From: Tabrizicola sp.
GTDB lineage: Bacteria; Pseudomonadota; Alphaproteobacteria; Rhodobacterales; Rhodobacteraceae
Reading direction: 5' to 3'
Assembly (NCBI RefSeq): GCF_030694085.1
Contig: NZ_JAUXZE010000069.1
Span: forward strand, 1 to 52,729
DNA: 52,729 bases
Part shown: positions 26,128-34,056 of the stretch, piece after piece
Layout of the letters: every line of letters starts with the position of its first letter
How positions within the stretch are numbered: the stretch's first letter is position 1
The notes under the pieces: model-generated
The model's database searches: none
Seen by the model: only the letters and a program-made list of their open reading frames with translations
What the model was told of the DNA's origin: nothing
Made by a program: the position numbers and the translations under genes

Positions 26128-27162
26128 ATGAAGATTGTCCTAGCCTCCAGCTTCGTGCCGTTCATCAATGGCGGCGCCCGGTTCATCGTGGAATGGCTTG
26201 AGGAAAAGCTGCTGGAGCACGGCCATGAGGTGGAGCGCTTCTATCTGCCCTTCATTGAGACCCCACACGACCTGCTAGATCAGGTCGCGGCCTTCCGACT
26301 GATGGATCTCAGCCAGGCCGGAGATCGATTGATCGCCTTTCGGCCGCCCTCCTACGTGCTGCGCCACCCCAACAAGGTCCTCTGGTTCATCCACCATATC
26401 CGCTCCTACTATGATCTTTGGGGGCAGCCCCATGCGCCGCTGCCAACCCCACAAAACGCCGCGATCCGCCAAGCCTTGATGCATCTGGACACTCAGGCGA
26501 TCGGCGAAGCCCGTCAGGTTTTCACCAATTCCAAGGTGGTCAGCCAGAGGCTGCGCACCTTCAATGGCCTGGCCTCCCAACCGCTTTACCCGCCGATCTA
26601 CCAACCTGAGCGCTTCCGCTGCGACGGCTATGGCGACGAGATTTTCGTGGTCTGCCGGATTGAGCCGCATAAGCGCCAGCTCCTGCTTATCCAAGCCATG
26701 GCGCATGTGCGCACCCCGGTGCGCCTGCGGCTCTGTGGTCGGTGCAGCAGCCCTGCCTACGCCAAGGTCATCGAAGACCAGATCGCCGCGTCCGGCGTGG
26801 CCGATCGGGTGACATTTGAAGACCGGTGGATCTCCGAGGACGAGAAGGCCGACCTGCTGGCAGGCGCCTTGGCCGCCGCCTACCTGCCTCATGACGAGGA
26901 CTCCTATGGCTATCCCTCACTGGAGGCCGCCCACGCCCAGAAATGCGTGATCACCACGCATGATTCCGGAGGGGTTCTGGAGCTTGTCGAAGATGGCCGA
27001 AACGGGCTGGTGACGCCGCCAGAGCCCGCAGCCTTGGCTGAGGCCATGGACCGACTTTACCAAGACCGTCATCTCGCCGAACGGATGGGGAAGGCCAATT
27101 TCCATCGGCTCGCCGAGCTGAACATCGACTGGAATCATGTGGTGGACGCGCTCACCGCATGA
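26128..27162 (+). CDS. Glycosyltransferase GT4 family, 344 aa (first of a pair)
   Basis: GT-B glycosyltransferase, cytoplasmic face. It starts MKIVLASSFVPFINGGARFI. The C-terminal domain has VVCRIEPHKRQ and DEDSYGYPSLEAAHAQ, the nucleotide-sugar acidic motif. It overlaps the next gene by four bases, and the two proteins share layout and length, suggesting a gene duplication. In C. crescentus two glycosyltransferase genes (lpsD and lpsE) occupy this position and are needed for the O-antigen that holds the S-layer. GDP-mannose or GDP-perosamine is the probable donor. Confidence 0.88.
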   Translation: MKIVLASSFVPFINGGARFIVEWLEEKLLEHGHEVERFYLPFIETPHDLLDQVAAFRLMDLSQAGDRLIAFRPPSYVLRHPNKVLWFIHHIRSYYDLWGQPHAPLPTPQNAAIRQALMHLDTQAIGEARQVFTNSKVVSQRLRTFNGLASQPLYPPIYQPERFRCDGYGDEIFVVCRIEPHKRQLLLIQAMAHVRTPVRLRLCGRCSSPAYAKVIEDQIAASGVADRVTFEDRWISEDEKADLLAGALAAAYLPHDEDSYGYPSLEAAHAQKCVITTHDSGGVLELVEDGRNGLVTPPEPAALAEAMDRLYQDRHLAERMGKANFHRLAELNIDWNHVVDALTA

Positions 27163-28196
27163 AGGTCCTCGTCGTCAACAACGCCGAGCCCTTCATTCGA
27201 GGAGGCGCCGAAGAGCTTGCAGACAACCTCGTGCGCCAATTGAACGCCACAGCAGGCGTGGAGAGCGAGCTCTTGCGGTTGCCCTTCCAGTGGGCGCCGT
27301 CTGAGCGCCTGATCGATGAGATCGTGCTGCACCGCAGCCTGCGGCTCTACAATGCAGACCGGGTCATCGCACTGAAATTTCCGGCCTACCTCGTTCCCCA
27401 CGAGCACAAGACGCTCTGGCTCCTGCACCAGTTTCGCCAAGCCTATGACCTGGGGGACGCCGGCCAAGGTTTGAGCGACGCAGGGCGGGAAGGCGTTATC
27501 AAGCAGGCGATCCGCACCGCCGATGCGCAGTGCTTTGCGCAATGCCGCGCGATTTACGTCAATTCCCCCACCACCCAAGACCGCTTGGAACGCTACAACG
27601 GCGTTGCAAGCCAAGTGCTTTATCCCCCCCTCAATGACGAAGCTCTGTTCACGGGCGGCGAAGCTGGTGACTACGTTTTCGCAGGCGGCCGTGTTGGCCC
27701 CGGCAAGCGCCAGCATCTGCTGGTCGAGGCGATGGCGCAGCTGCCATCCTCCTCGCCGCGTCTTCTGGTGGCGGGCCCCCCCGACAGTGAGGCCTACGCA
27801 CAGCAACTCCAGCGCCTGGTGGAAGAGCTTGGTTTAGAAGATCGGGTCGAACTTCGCTTTGGCTTCCACCCTCGCAAGGACATCGCCGCATGGGTGAACG
27901 GCGCCTTGGCCTGCGCGTATTTACCCTACGATGAAGATTCTCTTGGTTATGTCACAATGGAGGCCTTCGCCGCTGGTAAGGCCGTGCTGACGACAACCGA
28001 CGCAGGCGGTTTGTTGGAGCTTATCGACGAAACGACCGGTTTGGTCGTTGAGCCAGACGTAGATTCTATCGCCGCAGGTCTGGCCCGGCTAATATCGGCG
28101 CCTGGGCAAACTAGGCGTATGGGCCAAGCCGCCAAGGCGGGGTGGGCCGCACGAGAGCTGACGTGGGAGAAGACGATCTGCCGGCTGCTCTCCTAA
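27159..28196 (+). CDS. Glycosyltransferase GT4 family, 345 aa (second of a pair)
   Basis: GT-B glycosyltransferase paralogous to the preceding one. The start MKVLVVNNAEPFIRGGAEEL, the central VFAGGRVGPGKRQHLLVEA and the C-terminal YLPYDEDSLGYVTMEAFAAG align with it. It begins within the stop of the previous gene (ATGA). It is the last gene of the perosamine block before rsaF. It probably adds a perosamine or mannose residue to the O-antigen; linkage cannot be read from sequence. Confidence 0.88.
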   Translation: MKVLVVNNAEPFIRGGAEELADNLVRQLNATAGVESELLRLPFQWAPSERLIDEIVLHRSLRLYNADRVIALKFPAYLVPHEHKTLWLLHQFRQAYDLGDAGQGLSDAGREGVIKQAIRTADAQCFAQCRAIYVNSPTTQDRLERYNGVASQVLYPPLNDEALFTGGEAGDYVFAGGRVGPGKRQHLLVEAMAQLPSSSPRLLVAGPPDSEAYAQQLQRLVEELGLEDRVELRFGFHPRKDIAAWVNGALACAYLPYDEDSLGYVTMEAFAAGKAVLTTTDAGGLLELIDETTGLVVEPDVDSIAAGLARLISAPGQTRRMGQAAKAGWAARELTWEKTICRLLS

Positions 28197-28247
28197 CCAG
28201 CCAAACCTTCTTCCACCTTCTTCCACTTCATTCGCGCCCACTGGGGC

Positions 28248-29795
28248 TTGATTGGCATCCTGATGATGACCCTACATCGCTTACTGGCGGCCGGTTCCGT
28301 CTTTTGTCTAGGCTTTGGCGCGCCGATTGCTCGAGCTGAGACCCTCGCAGACGTCGTCGCCTACGCCTACGAGACGAACCCTGGCCTCCAGGCTCAGAGG
28401 GCTGCGGTTCGTGCCGCTGACGAAAATTACGTCCAGGCCCGAGCTGGATATGGTCTAAGCGCGAGCGTCTCTGCGGGCGAGCGGTCCTACGAGCTGGATC
28501 GCGGTGGCAATAACGCAGATGCCGTCACCAACAACGTAAGCCTCTCGATCACCCAGCCTGTGTACACAGGTGGACGTGTCCACGCCCGGGTAATGGAAGC
28601 GGAAGCACAAATTCGAGCTGGTCGCGAGCAACTGAGACGCTTTGAGCAGGACCTCTTGTTGCGGGTCATCTCTGCCTACGTGGGCGTCCGCCGAGATGAG
28701 CAACTTCTGAAAATCGCCCAGGAAACGGTTGCGATCTTGCGGCAAGAACTGAGCGATACGCAGGCCAAATTTGATGTGCGCACCGTGACAATCACCGACC
28801 TTGCCCAATCAAGGGCGCGTCTGTCCCAGGCGCGGACGCAATTGATCGGCGCGCAAGAACAGTTGGCCGGCAGCCGAGCTCAATTTCTCGGCGTGGTGGG
28901 TCAAAATCCAGGCCAGTTGGAGCCGCCCCCCGAGCTACAGCAGCCATTTGATACTATAGATCAAGCGTTTGATGCTGCTGAAGGCAGAAATCCACAGTTA
29001 CTAAATGCAAAGTACACGGAACAGTCGTCTCGACTACGTATAGCGGCGGCAAAGGCAGCCCGTAGGCCGAGTATCACCGCTCGCTTCGATGTGCAGCGCG
29101 CACCATTTCAACCCTATCAATCAAGTCCTTACGACAGTAGTCGCGCTGTTTCTGTGGTGTTAAATCAAACGTTATTCGCGGCGGGACAGATACAGTCTGA
29201 AATACGATCAACCACAGAAATAAACAATCGCGACCGATTAAATATCGACGAGACGCGCCTGCAAGTTATTCAGAATGTTACGGGCGCATGGGAGAGGGTA
29301 GTTGCGCTCAGAAAGCAGCTGGAAACCCTGAAGGAAGAAGTAAAGTCAAATGAAACGGCTTTTCTAGGCGTAAGAGCAGAGGAGCGTTTTGCGCTCAGAA
29401 GCAATATAGAGATTCTAAATGCAGCCTCCGAGCTTAATATTTCCCAACAAAATCTTACTCGAGCGTATGCGGCCGAATATGTTAGTCGCGGCCAGCTGTT
29501 AGCTGTTACGGGGACATTAACGCCACAGATCTTGTCGGCGAACATTAACGCTTACGATCCAACAAAGAATTTCCTGCGGGTAAAAAATGTGGGCGCTACG
29601 CCCTTGGAGCTTCCAGTGCGCGTTCTAGACGCGATTGGGGGACCCGTGACGGGCAAGCCGCGCTCGACGAGCATCGCGGGAGTGGAGCTGCAGGGCTCGC
29701 CAATGGAGCCCGAGCCTGAGCCTGAGAAGCCGATGACTTCCGTGCTGGAGATTTTGGCAAGGCAGCCCAATGAGGCTCTCCTCTCGCCGCCATAG
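28248..29795 (+). CDS. rsaF: Outer-membrane channel of type I secretion, RsaF/TolC family, 515 aa
   Basis: A signal peptide ends at PIARA, cleaving before ETLADVVAYA. The rest is the TolC-like outer-membrane efflux fold: helical repeats with NPGLQAQRAAVRAADENY and ITQPVYTGGRVHARV, and a second repeat with VLNQTLFAAGQIQSEI. The start may be the TTG at 28248 or ATGs at 28263/28266. Length matches RsaF. Its position after the perosamine genes is the C. crescentus order. The 3' half is visibly richer in A and T than the 5' half. The low-complexity C-terminus (EPEPEPEKP) is probably periplasmic. Confidence 0.92.
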   Translation: MIGILMMTLHRLLAAGSVFCLGFGAPIARAETLADVVAYAYETNPGLQAQRAAVRAADENYVQARAGYGLSASVSAGERSYELDRGGNNADAVTNNVSLSITQPVYTGGRVHARVMEAEAQIRAGREQLRRFEQDLLLRVISAYVGVRRDEQLLKIAQETVAILRQELSDTQAKFDVRTVTITDLAQSRARLSQARTQLIGAQEQLAGSRAQFLGVVGQNPGQLEPPPELQQPFDTIDQAFDAAEGRNPQLLNAKYTEQSSRLRIAAAKAARRPSITARFDVQRAPFQPYQSSPYDSSRAVSVVLNQTLFAAGQIQSEIRSTTEINNRDRLNIDETRLQVIQNVTGAWERVVALRKQLETLKEEVKSNETAFLGVRAEERFALRSNIEILNAASELNISQQNLTRAYAAEYVSRGQLLAVTGTLTPQILSANINAYDPTKNFLRVKNVGATPLELPVRVLDAIGGPVTGKPRSTSIAGVELQGSPMEPEPEPEKPMTSVLEILARQPNEALLSPP

Positions 29796-29804
29796 GCAGC
29801 TGTG

Positions 29805-29841
29805 GCCGCCTGACGTCTAGGCCCGAGGCGGCTCCGTTTTT
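29805..29841 (+). terminator. Possible terminator after rsaF
   Basis: GCCGCCT (29805-29811) and AGGCGGC (29826-29832) can pair around a 14-base loop, followed by TCCG and five T. It lies ten bases after the rsaF stop and would end the rsaD-to-rsaF transcript before the XRE gene. Confidence 0.5.
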
Positions 29842-29927
29842 GCGGCATACAGCGAATTAAATATATGCTATTACGATAGTCAGGCAGGCGTGAGCGCCCT
29901 GCCCCTGAGTGCGCATGGATTGAGAAA

Positions 29928-30224
29928 ATGTACGGAAATCCGCAGAAACGCAGCGCCGTTGAGGTGCAAGGTCTGCGCCGCGAAGGCGGCCGCTGGCTAA
30001 AGGAGCTCCGGGATGCTGCTGGCTTGTCGCAGCGTCAGTTGGCAGCGAGTGTCGGCGCGGATTACTATACCTTCATTTCCCAGCTCGAAACGGGCCGCGG
30101 TCGCATACCCCCAGACAGATATAGCGATTGGGCTCGAGCTCTCGGTGTTAACGATAAGGAATTTGTGCGTGAAATTTTGAGGTTCTATGACCCAATAACT
30201 CACGCTATTCTCTTTCAGGAGTAG
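29928..30224 (+). CDS. XRE-family regulator, 98 aa, paired with the next gene
   Basis: A helix-turn-helix protein: GRWLKELRDAAGLSQRQLAA at residues 23-42, then YYTFISQLETGRGRIPPDRY, and a C-terminal FYDPITHAILFQE. This variant is widespread in alphaproteobacteria and, as far as I recall, usually precedes a gene like the one at 30261. An AT-rich stretch with TTAAATATATGCTATTACG at about 29857-29875 could be its promoter. Being at the end of the S-layer module, it could regulate it, but no binding site is evident. Confidence 0.8.
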   Translation: MYGNPQKRSAVEVQGLRREGGRWLKELRDAAGLSQRQLAASVGADYYTFISQLETGRGRIPPDRYSDWARALGVNDKEFVREILRFYDPITHAILFQE

Positions 30225-30260
30225 ATTTGGCCTGCTGGCCTAACGGGAACCAATAGCGCC

Positions 30261-31730
30261 ATGGCCGCTCAGATCCTCTCCTTCTTTCAGCGACCCGCGC
30301 CGTTGGTGCGCGACTGGGCGCCGCAGGAGATTGCTGAGTTCTATCGTGTCGAAAGTGCGCTCGTACAAGCGGGCGTTCAGTTGGAAAGCGACCGCGGCGT
30401 ATCCGATGAGGGTGACCCGTGGTTTATCTTTTGCCGGGCAGATACAGGCGACGTTTTTATTCACTTCGCTCGGATCGACGGTCTCTATGTCGTTGATGGG
30501 GCCTCATTCGAGGAGCCGGCGCGAGGCTCTGAATTCGCAGCATTGGTTCGCGCCCTTATTGCACGATATCCTCTGGCGAAGGCTCGGCAACAGACGAATT
30601 CCAACGTCTTTGTTCACCCAGCGGCGCTGCTGATCGCGCTTGTAGGCGCGGCCTTTTTCCAGACCAGCGAAGCCAAGGCTACGGAAACGCATGACGGTCA
30701 AGATGGTAAGGCCGAACCGCGCCGCCATTCAGCCCTCCTGACGATTGCGCAGCCGTCGGGCTTGCCGCTCTCCAGCGCCCCGGGGCATGGAGAGATGGAT
30801 GCTCGCCAGTTTTCCGCCGTGGTTTTGAGCGCTGTACTTATTCTACGTGAAGAGAGGATATTCCTGGTGAGCGAGGCGGCCCATTTTGGGTCCCTCGCGG
30901 TCGATCTCGACTGGCAGCATGTCAGCCTGGGCGGGGCGATGGTCTCGGTTGCCGAGCCGGTCAATCCTGCGGCTGCGCCGGAAGTGTCGGTTTCGCAGGC
31001 TGCTGTTGAAGCTCAACCAGTGGCGGATTGGAGGGTAGCGACACGCGACCCTCAGCCCTGGCTCGAGGCTTTGCGAACAGGGAACGATCCGGATTATTCG
31101 CCGATCGTCGGTAGCGCCGACGCGCGTACGGAAATCGCCTTTGTCGCACCGTCTCCGCCTGCAGCTTCGTCCTTGGACGAGGGTTCGAGCAAGACCATAT
31201 TTATCCTGAAGCCTGCGGCGGCGCCGCTCTCAGCGGGCGAAGCTCTTGCGATCATTGCTGCGAGTCAGGCTTTAGCAGGACTGCTCGCTATGACCCCGCC
31301 TCAGGTCGATAAGCTTCCAGAAAGTATAATTGCGCTCATTAACCGGGGCGACCAGGTCGGCATTACAAATTTTCCTATTCAGGGGTCAGAAGTCAGGCCG
31401 CAGTTAGGTCCGACATTGGTGCAAGGCGGTCAATACATTGATCCGAGCGCGCCCTCTCCAGTAACGAGTGAATCTTCTATACCGATTCTGCCTGTCTTTG
31501 CGGAATTTGACTCTAGTATAGACGCAGCGATTGCGCGCTTCCATGCCCAAGTGAAAAATGTAGATATTATTGTCCAGGCTAAGCAGATAGTTTTGTATGA
31601 TCGAAATGTACTTAATCCATTTGCGCCTGATCTGAACTTCGACAGTGTAACGTTCAGGTTTGAAGATGGGAGTACGATCAGTCTTGTAGGTACCGCTTCC
31701 GTTATTGATCAGGTGCATTGGCCTGTTTAG
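30261..31730 (+). CDS. Conserved alphaproteobacterial protein of unknown function, 489 aa
   Basis: The N-terminal domain (residues 15-105) carries EFYRVESALVQAGVQ, then DEGDPWFIFCRADTG and VFIHFARIDG, a pattern I associate with proteins encoded next to the preceding XRE type. A hydrophobic segment follows (HPAALLIALVGAAFF, near 118-132), probably a membrane anchor. The rest is low-complexity, Ala/Pro-rich, with a more AT-rich last 250 bases encoding a beta-rich tail (FDSVTFRFEDGSTISLVG). No enzymatic motif is seen. Function unknown. Confidence 0.7.
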   Translation: MAAQILSFFQRPAPLVRDWAPQEIAEFYRVESALVQAGVQLESDRGVSDEGDPWFIFCRADTGDVFIHFARIDGLYVVDGASFEEPARGSEFAALVRALIARYPLAKARQQTNSNVFVHPAALLIALVGAAFFQTSEAKATETHDGQDGKAEPRRHSALLTIAQPSGLPLSSAPGHGEMDARQFSAVVLSAVLILREERIFLVSEAAHFGSLAVDLDWQHVSLGGAMVSVAEPVNPAAAPEVSVSQAAVEAQPVADWRVATRDPQPWLEALRTGNDPDYSPIVGSADARTEIAFVAPSPPAASSLDEGSSKTIFILKPAAAPLSAGEALAIIAASQALAGLLAMTPPQVDKLPESIIALINRGDQVGITNFPIQGSEVRPQLGPTLVQGGQYIDPSAPSPVTSESSIPILPVFAEFDSSIDAAIARFHAQVKNVDIIVQAKQIVLYDRNVLNPFAPDLNFDSVTFRFEDGSTISLVGTASVIDQVHWPV

Positions 31731-32102
31731 CAGCCCCGACTTGATGCCCCCTTCCCGTCACGCGGCGTGACTTGAAAGGCGCCGCCGGGGTTCGAGGCGA
31801 GCCGTGCCCTTTAGCTACACGCAGAGCTTCTCAGCGGTCGCCGTTTGATATACGGCCCCTCTAGGGCAGAGATCTCTCCAGATCGTGGCCTGACGCGGCG
31901 CCCGCCCTCTTGGTTCGCTCCCTTGAGGACGGGCGTAACGCTCCAATCTTGCGCGTTACGTAGGCTAACATCGCCGTACGTGCGCGACGGTGTCCGCTAC
32001 CAATATCGAACGCTGTCGTGCCCTCCCCTCCCCCGGCGCACCTGTCCAAGATTTGGCGCGGTCGCTTGGTGTCGGGCGAGGGCTTAGCCACAGGAACGGC
32101 CC
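31731..32102. other. Gene-free stretch at the right edge of the S-layer module
   Basis: 372 bases without a convincing gene. It begins with an interrupted palindrome (GTCACGC-G-GCGTGAC at 31757-31771). It continues with sequence unlike its neighbours and ends in a decayed copy of the traA 3' end. Leftward frames here are shadows of that relic; they resemble the equivalent shadow of the genuine traA end. Confidence 0.5.
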
Positions 32103-32115
32103 ATGGCGCACGATG
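32030..32115 (+). repeat. traA 3' end relic, right copy of the duplication
   Basis: 32050-32108 matches the true traA end at 51 of 59 positions. The preceding CCTCCCCTCCCCCGGCG also resembles the traA sequence at about 12572-12587. The relic lost the traA stop codon (AGCCACAGG for AGCCGCTAGG) and is cut off from the rest of traA. It runs straight into the DUF6118 start, the normal neighbour of traA. It therefore marks the ancestral traA-DUF6118 junction. Confidence 0.8.
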
Positions 32116-32801
32116 AGCCCGAAGACGCGGCGGCCGAGGCCTTCGAGGCGCTCAGGGCCGAGGTGATCCAACTGCGCGCCGGCGTGGAGGGCTTGTCTGC
32201 GGCCTTCCAAGGGCAGGCGTCTCCCGACTATACGCCGACGCTCGGCGCCATCGCCAAGAGCCTTGCCGCGGTTGAAGGTCACCCTGCCCTGCAGATCACC
32301 CCAGAGACCTTCGCGTACCGCCTTCGGGAGGCAAACGAGCTTTCCGCCCAACAAGGCCGCCGCGAACTCTCAAACGCCGTGCAGCGCGTTGTTACGGCCG
32401 GCGCCGGTCTTGAGGATCTGGCCGCGGGATGGCGCACGGGCCGCGAGCAAGTCCGCCAAGTTGTGATCATGACGGCCGTAGGCGCTGTCGTGGGTGTGGT
32501 CATATGGGTTTGTTTTTCGGGCCCGGTCGCGCGCTCGCTTCCTGCCAGTTGGCGAGCGCCGGAAAGGATGGCTGCCGCAACCTTGGGCCTGGATCGCTGG
32601 GAGGCTGGCGGCCGGCTTATGGAGAGCGCGAGCCCCCAAGGTTGGGGGGCCTTGGCGGACGCCTCGGATTTTGCAGCGGCGAACCGCAAGGCGCTGGAAA
32701 GGTGCCGCGAGGCGGTCCGGAAGACCAACCAGCCGCAGCGCTGCGGCTTCGTCGTCCAACCTGCGCCTCGTATGGGGAAAAATGCCGAGACCCAACGCTA
32801 A
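32103..32801 (+). CDS. DUF6118-type membrane protein, 232 aa
   Basis: A protein typically encoded just after traA on alphaproteobacterial mobilisable plasmids. It has a helical N-terminal half (EAFEALRAEVIQLRAGVEGL). One transmembrane segment lies near residues 122-140 (VVIMTAVGAVVGVVIWVCF). The C-terminal half has two cysteines (LERCREAVRK, QRCGFVV). Function is unknown; a link with conjugation is inferred from the usual neighbourhood. Here it is separated from traA by the 19-kb S-layer module. Confidence 0.7.
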   Translation: MAHDEPEDAAAEAFEALRAEVIQLRAGVEGLSAAFQGQASPDYTPTLGAIAKSLAAVEGHPALQITPETFAYRLREANELSAQQGRRELSNAVQRVVTAGAGLEDLAAGWRTGREQVRQVVIMTAVGAVVGVVIWVCFSGPVARSLPASWRAPERMAAATLGLDRWEAGGRLMESASPQGWGALADASDFAAANRKALERCREAVRKTNQPQRCGFVVQPAPRMGKNAETQR

Positions 32802-32814
32802 TCCCTAAGAGCTC

Positions 32815-33116
32815 CGCGTGCGAGTCCGCACGTGGACACGTCAGAGTGTCGGCGCGTGGACTTGGGTGTCTCTTGGCGCTAAGGCGCTCACCGCCTTGAG
32901 TCTGCATGCGCTAGATGAGCTCGCTGACGAGGCCGCTTGAGGGCCTGGGCGGAGGAACCCAGTCAGAAATAGGCGCCCGCCGGCGAAAAGGTCCTCGCGT
33001 CCACGAGCCCGCATGCCGACGTGTCCACGTGTGGTGTCCGCGCGCCCACGCGTCCGCGAATCTACGTGCGGTCCTGCGGAGGATTTGCTATGTGGAGCCG
33101 TCTACGTGTGGACATC
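32815..33116. repeat. Centromere-like repeat array upstream of parA
   Basis: In this gap (332 bases without a gene) a motif related to GTCCACGTG/CACGTGGAC recurs about seven times, in both orientations. Copies are near 32828, 32852, 32997, 33017-33040, 33043, 33061 and 33099. The clearest are CACGTGGACACG, GTCCACGTGTGG and CTACGTGTGGACATC. Type Ib partition operons carry their centromere repeats just upstream of parA, so this is probably parS and the operator at once. Confidence 0.75.
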
Positions 33117-33133
33117 CTTTGCGGGGGAGCGGG

Positions 33134-33799
33134 ATGAAGGTCGTTGCGATCATCAGTCAAAAGGGCGGAGTGGGGAAAACCACCATCGCCGTTCATCTCG
33201 CCGTCGCCGCTGTTCAAGCTGGCTACACCGTCGCGCTCGTCGACCTCGATCCGCAGGCGACGGCCGCGCAGTGGTCAGACTGGCGGGGCGGGGAAAACCC
33301 CGCCGTCGTCGCCGCACCCCACGCCCGACTTACGCCCACCCTTAAAGAGGCCGCGGAGAGCGGTGTGGACTTGGTCATCATCGACAGCCCCCCAGCGGCC
33401 GATTCTGCAGCTGTGGCGGCGGCTAAGGCTGCCGACCTTGTCATTATCCCGACCCGCGCCTCAGCCTTTGACCTTCATGCGATCAGGACCACGGCGGACC
33501 TTGTGAAGGTCGCAAGCAAGCCCGGCTTCGCCCTCCTGAATGCCGTACCCCCGCGCGCCACCGCCCTGATCGAAGAGGTGGCGACAGTGATCTACAGTCT
33601 GGGCCTTTCCTTGGTGCCCCTATGCCTGGTGGAGCGGGCGGCCTTCCGTCATGCGGTTTTGAATGGGCAAACGGCCAGCGAATTCGATAGCGATAGCAAG
33701 GCTGCAACCGAGGTCCAAAACCTGTACAAGTGGATGTGTGGACAACTCCACATGTCCGAACGTCCACCTGTTGCGCAGTCGAAGAAGGCCCACGCATGA
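33134..33799 (+). CDS. parA: Partition ATPase ParA (small, type Ib), 221 aa
   Basis: Deviant Walker ATPase. KGGVGKTT is at residues 10-17, followed by VDLDPQATAAQWSDW and DLVIIDSPPA. There is no N-terminal DNA-binding domain, so it is the short ParF-like type. The start at 33134 was chosen because the ATPase fold begins there; the longer upstream frame runs through the repeat array. Its stop overlaps the next start (ATGA). The 3' end of the gene itself contains more copies of the partition repeat. It segregates plasmid copies together with its small partner. Confidence 0.95.
   Translation: MKVVAIISQKGGVGKTTIAVHLAVAAVQAGYTVALVDLDPQATAAQWSDWRGGENPAVVAAPHARLTPTLKEAAESGVDLVIIDSPPAADSAAVAAAKAADLVIIPTRASAFDLHAIRTTADLVKVASKPGFALLNAVPPRATALIEEVATVIYSLGLSLVPLCLVERAAFRHAVLNGQTASEFDSDSKAATEVQNLYKWMCGQLHMSERPPVAQSKKAHA
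33737..33767. repeat. Partition-like repeats inside the 3' end of parA
   Basis: TGTGGAC (33737-33743), CCACATGTCC (33748-33757) and CGTCCAC (33761-33767) repeat the motif of the upstream array within coding sequence. The first two face each other as an imperfect inverted repeat. Confidence 0.6.
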
Positions 33800-34056
33800 G
33801 CCGTCCCTCACTTTCAGCCCGCCTGGCCGCCGCTGCTGGGCAGCCTCAGGCCCCGGAATTTCCTGCCGAAGCCACCCGGCCTTCCGCGAAAGCGCGTACC
33901 GGAAAGACCATGATCGCGGGATACTTTTCCCCCGAACTGGCACGCGCAATAAAAATCCTTGCCGTGGAACGCGACGTCACCGTGCAGGCCTTGATAGGGG
34001 AGGGGCTAGACGCGGTCTTGCGACAGGCCGGGCGGCACCCGATGGGAGAGCGCTAG
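33796..34056 (+). CDS. ParB-like ribbon-helix-helix partition partner, 86 aa
   Basis: A small basic protein encoded directly after, and overlapping, parA. The N-terminal 40 residues are flexible and rich in Ala, Pro and Lys/Arg. Residues 42-80 (GYFSPELARAIKILAVERD, then QALIGEGLDAVL) fit a ribbon-helix-helix domain, as in ParG and plasmid partition antitoxin-like partners. It should bind the GTCCAC repeats. Its stop shares a CTAG with the convergent glycosyltransferase stop. Confidence 0.8.
   Translation: MSRPSLSARLAAAAGQPQAPEFPAEATRPSAKARTGKTMIAGYFSPELARAIKILAVERDVTVQALIGEGLDAVLRQAGRHPMGER

Noticed and set aside
31861..32091. 76-codon leftward frame that resembles one at 12370-12687
   Set aside because: Both are shadows of the duplicated traA 3' end; their similarity reflects the DNA repeat, not a protein.
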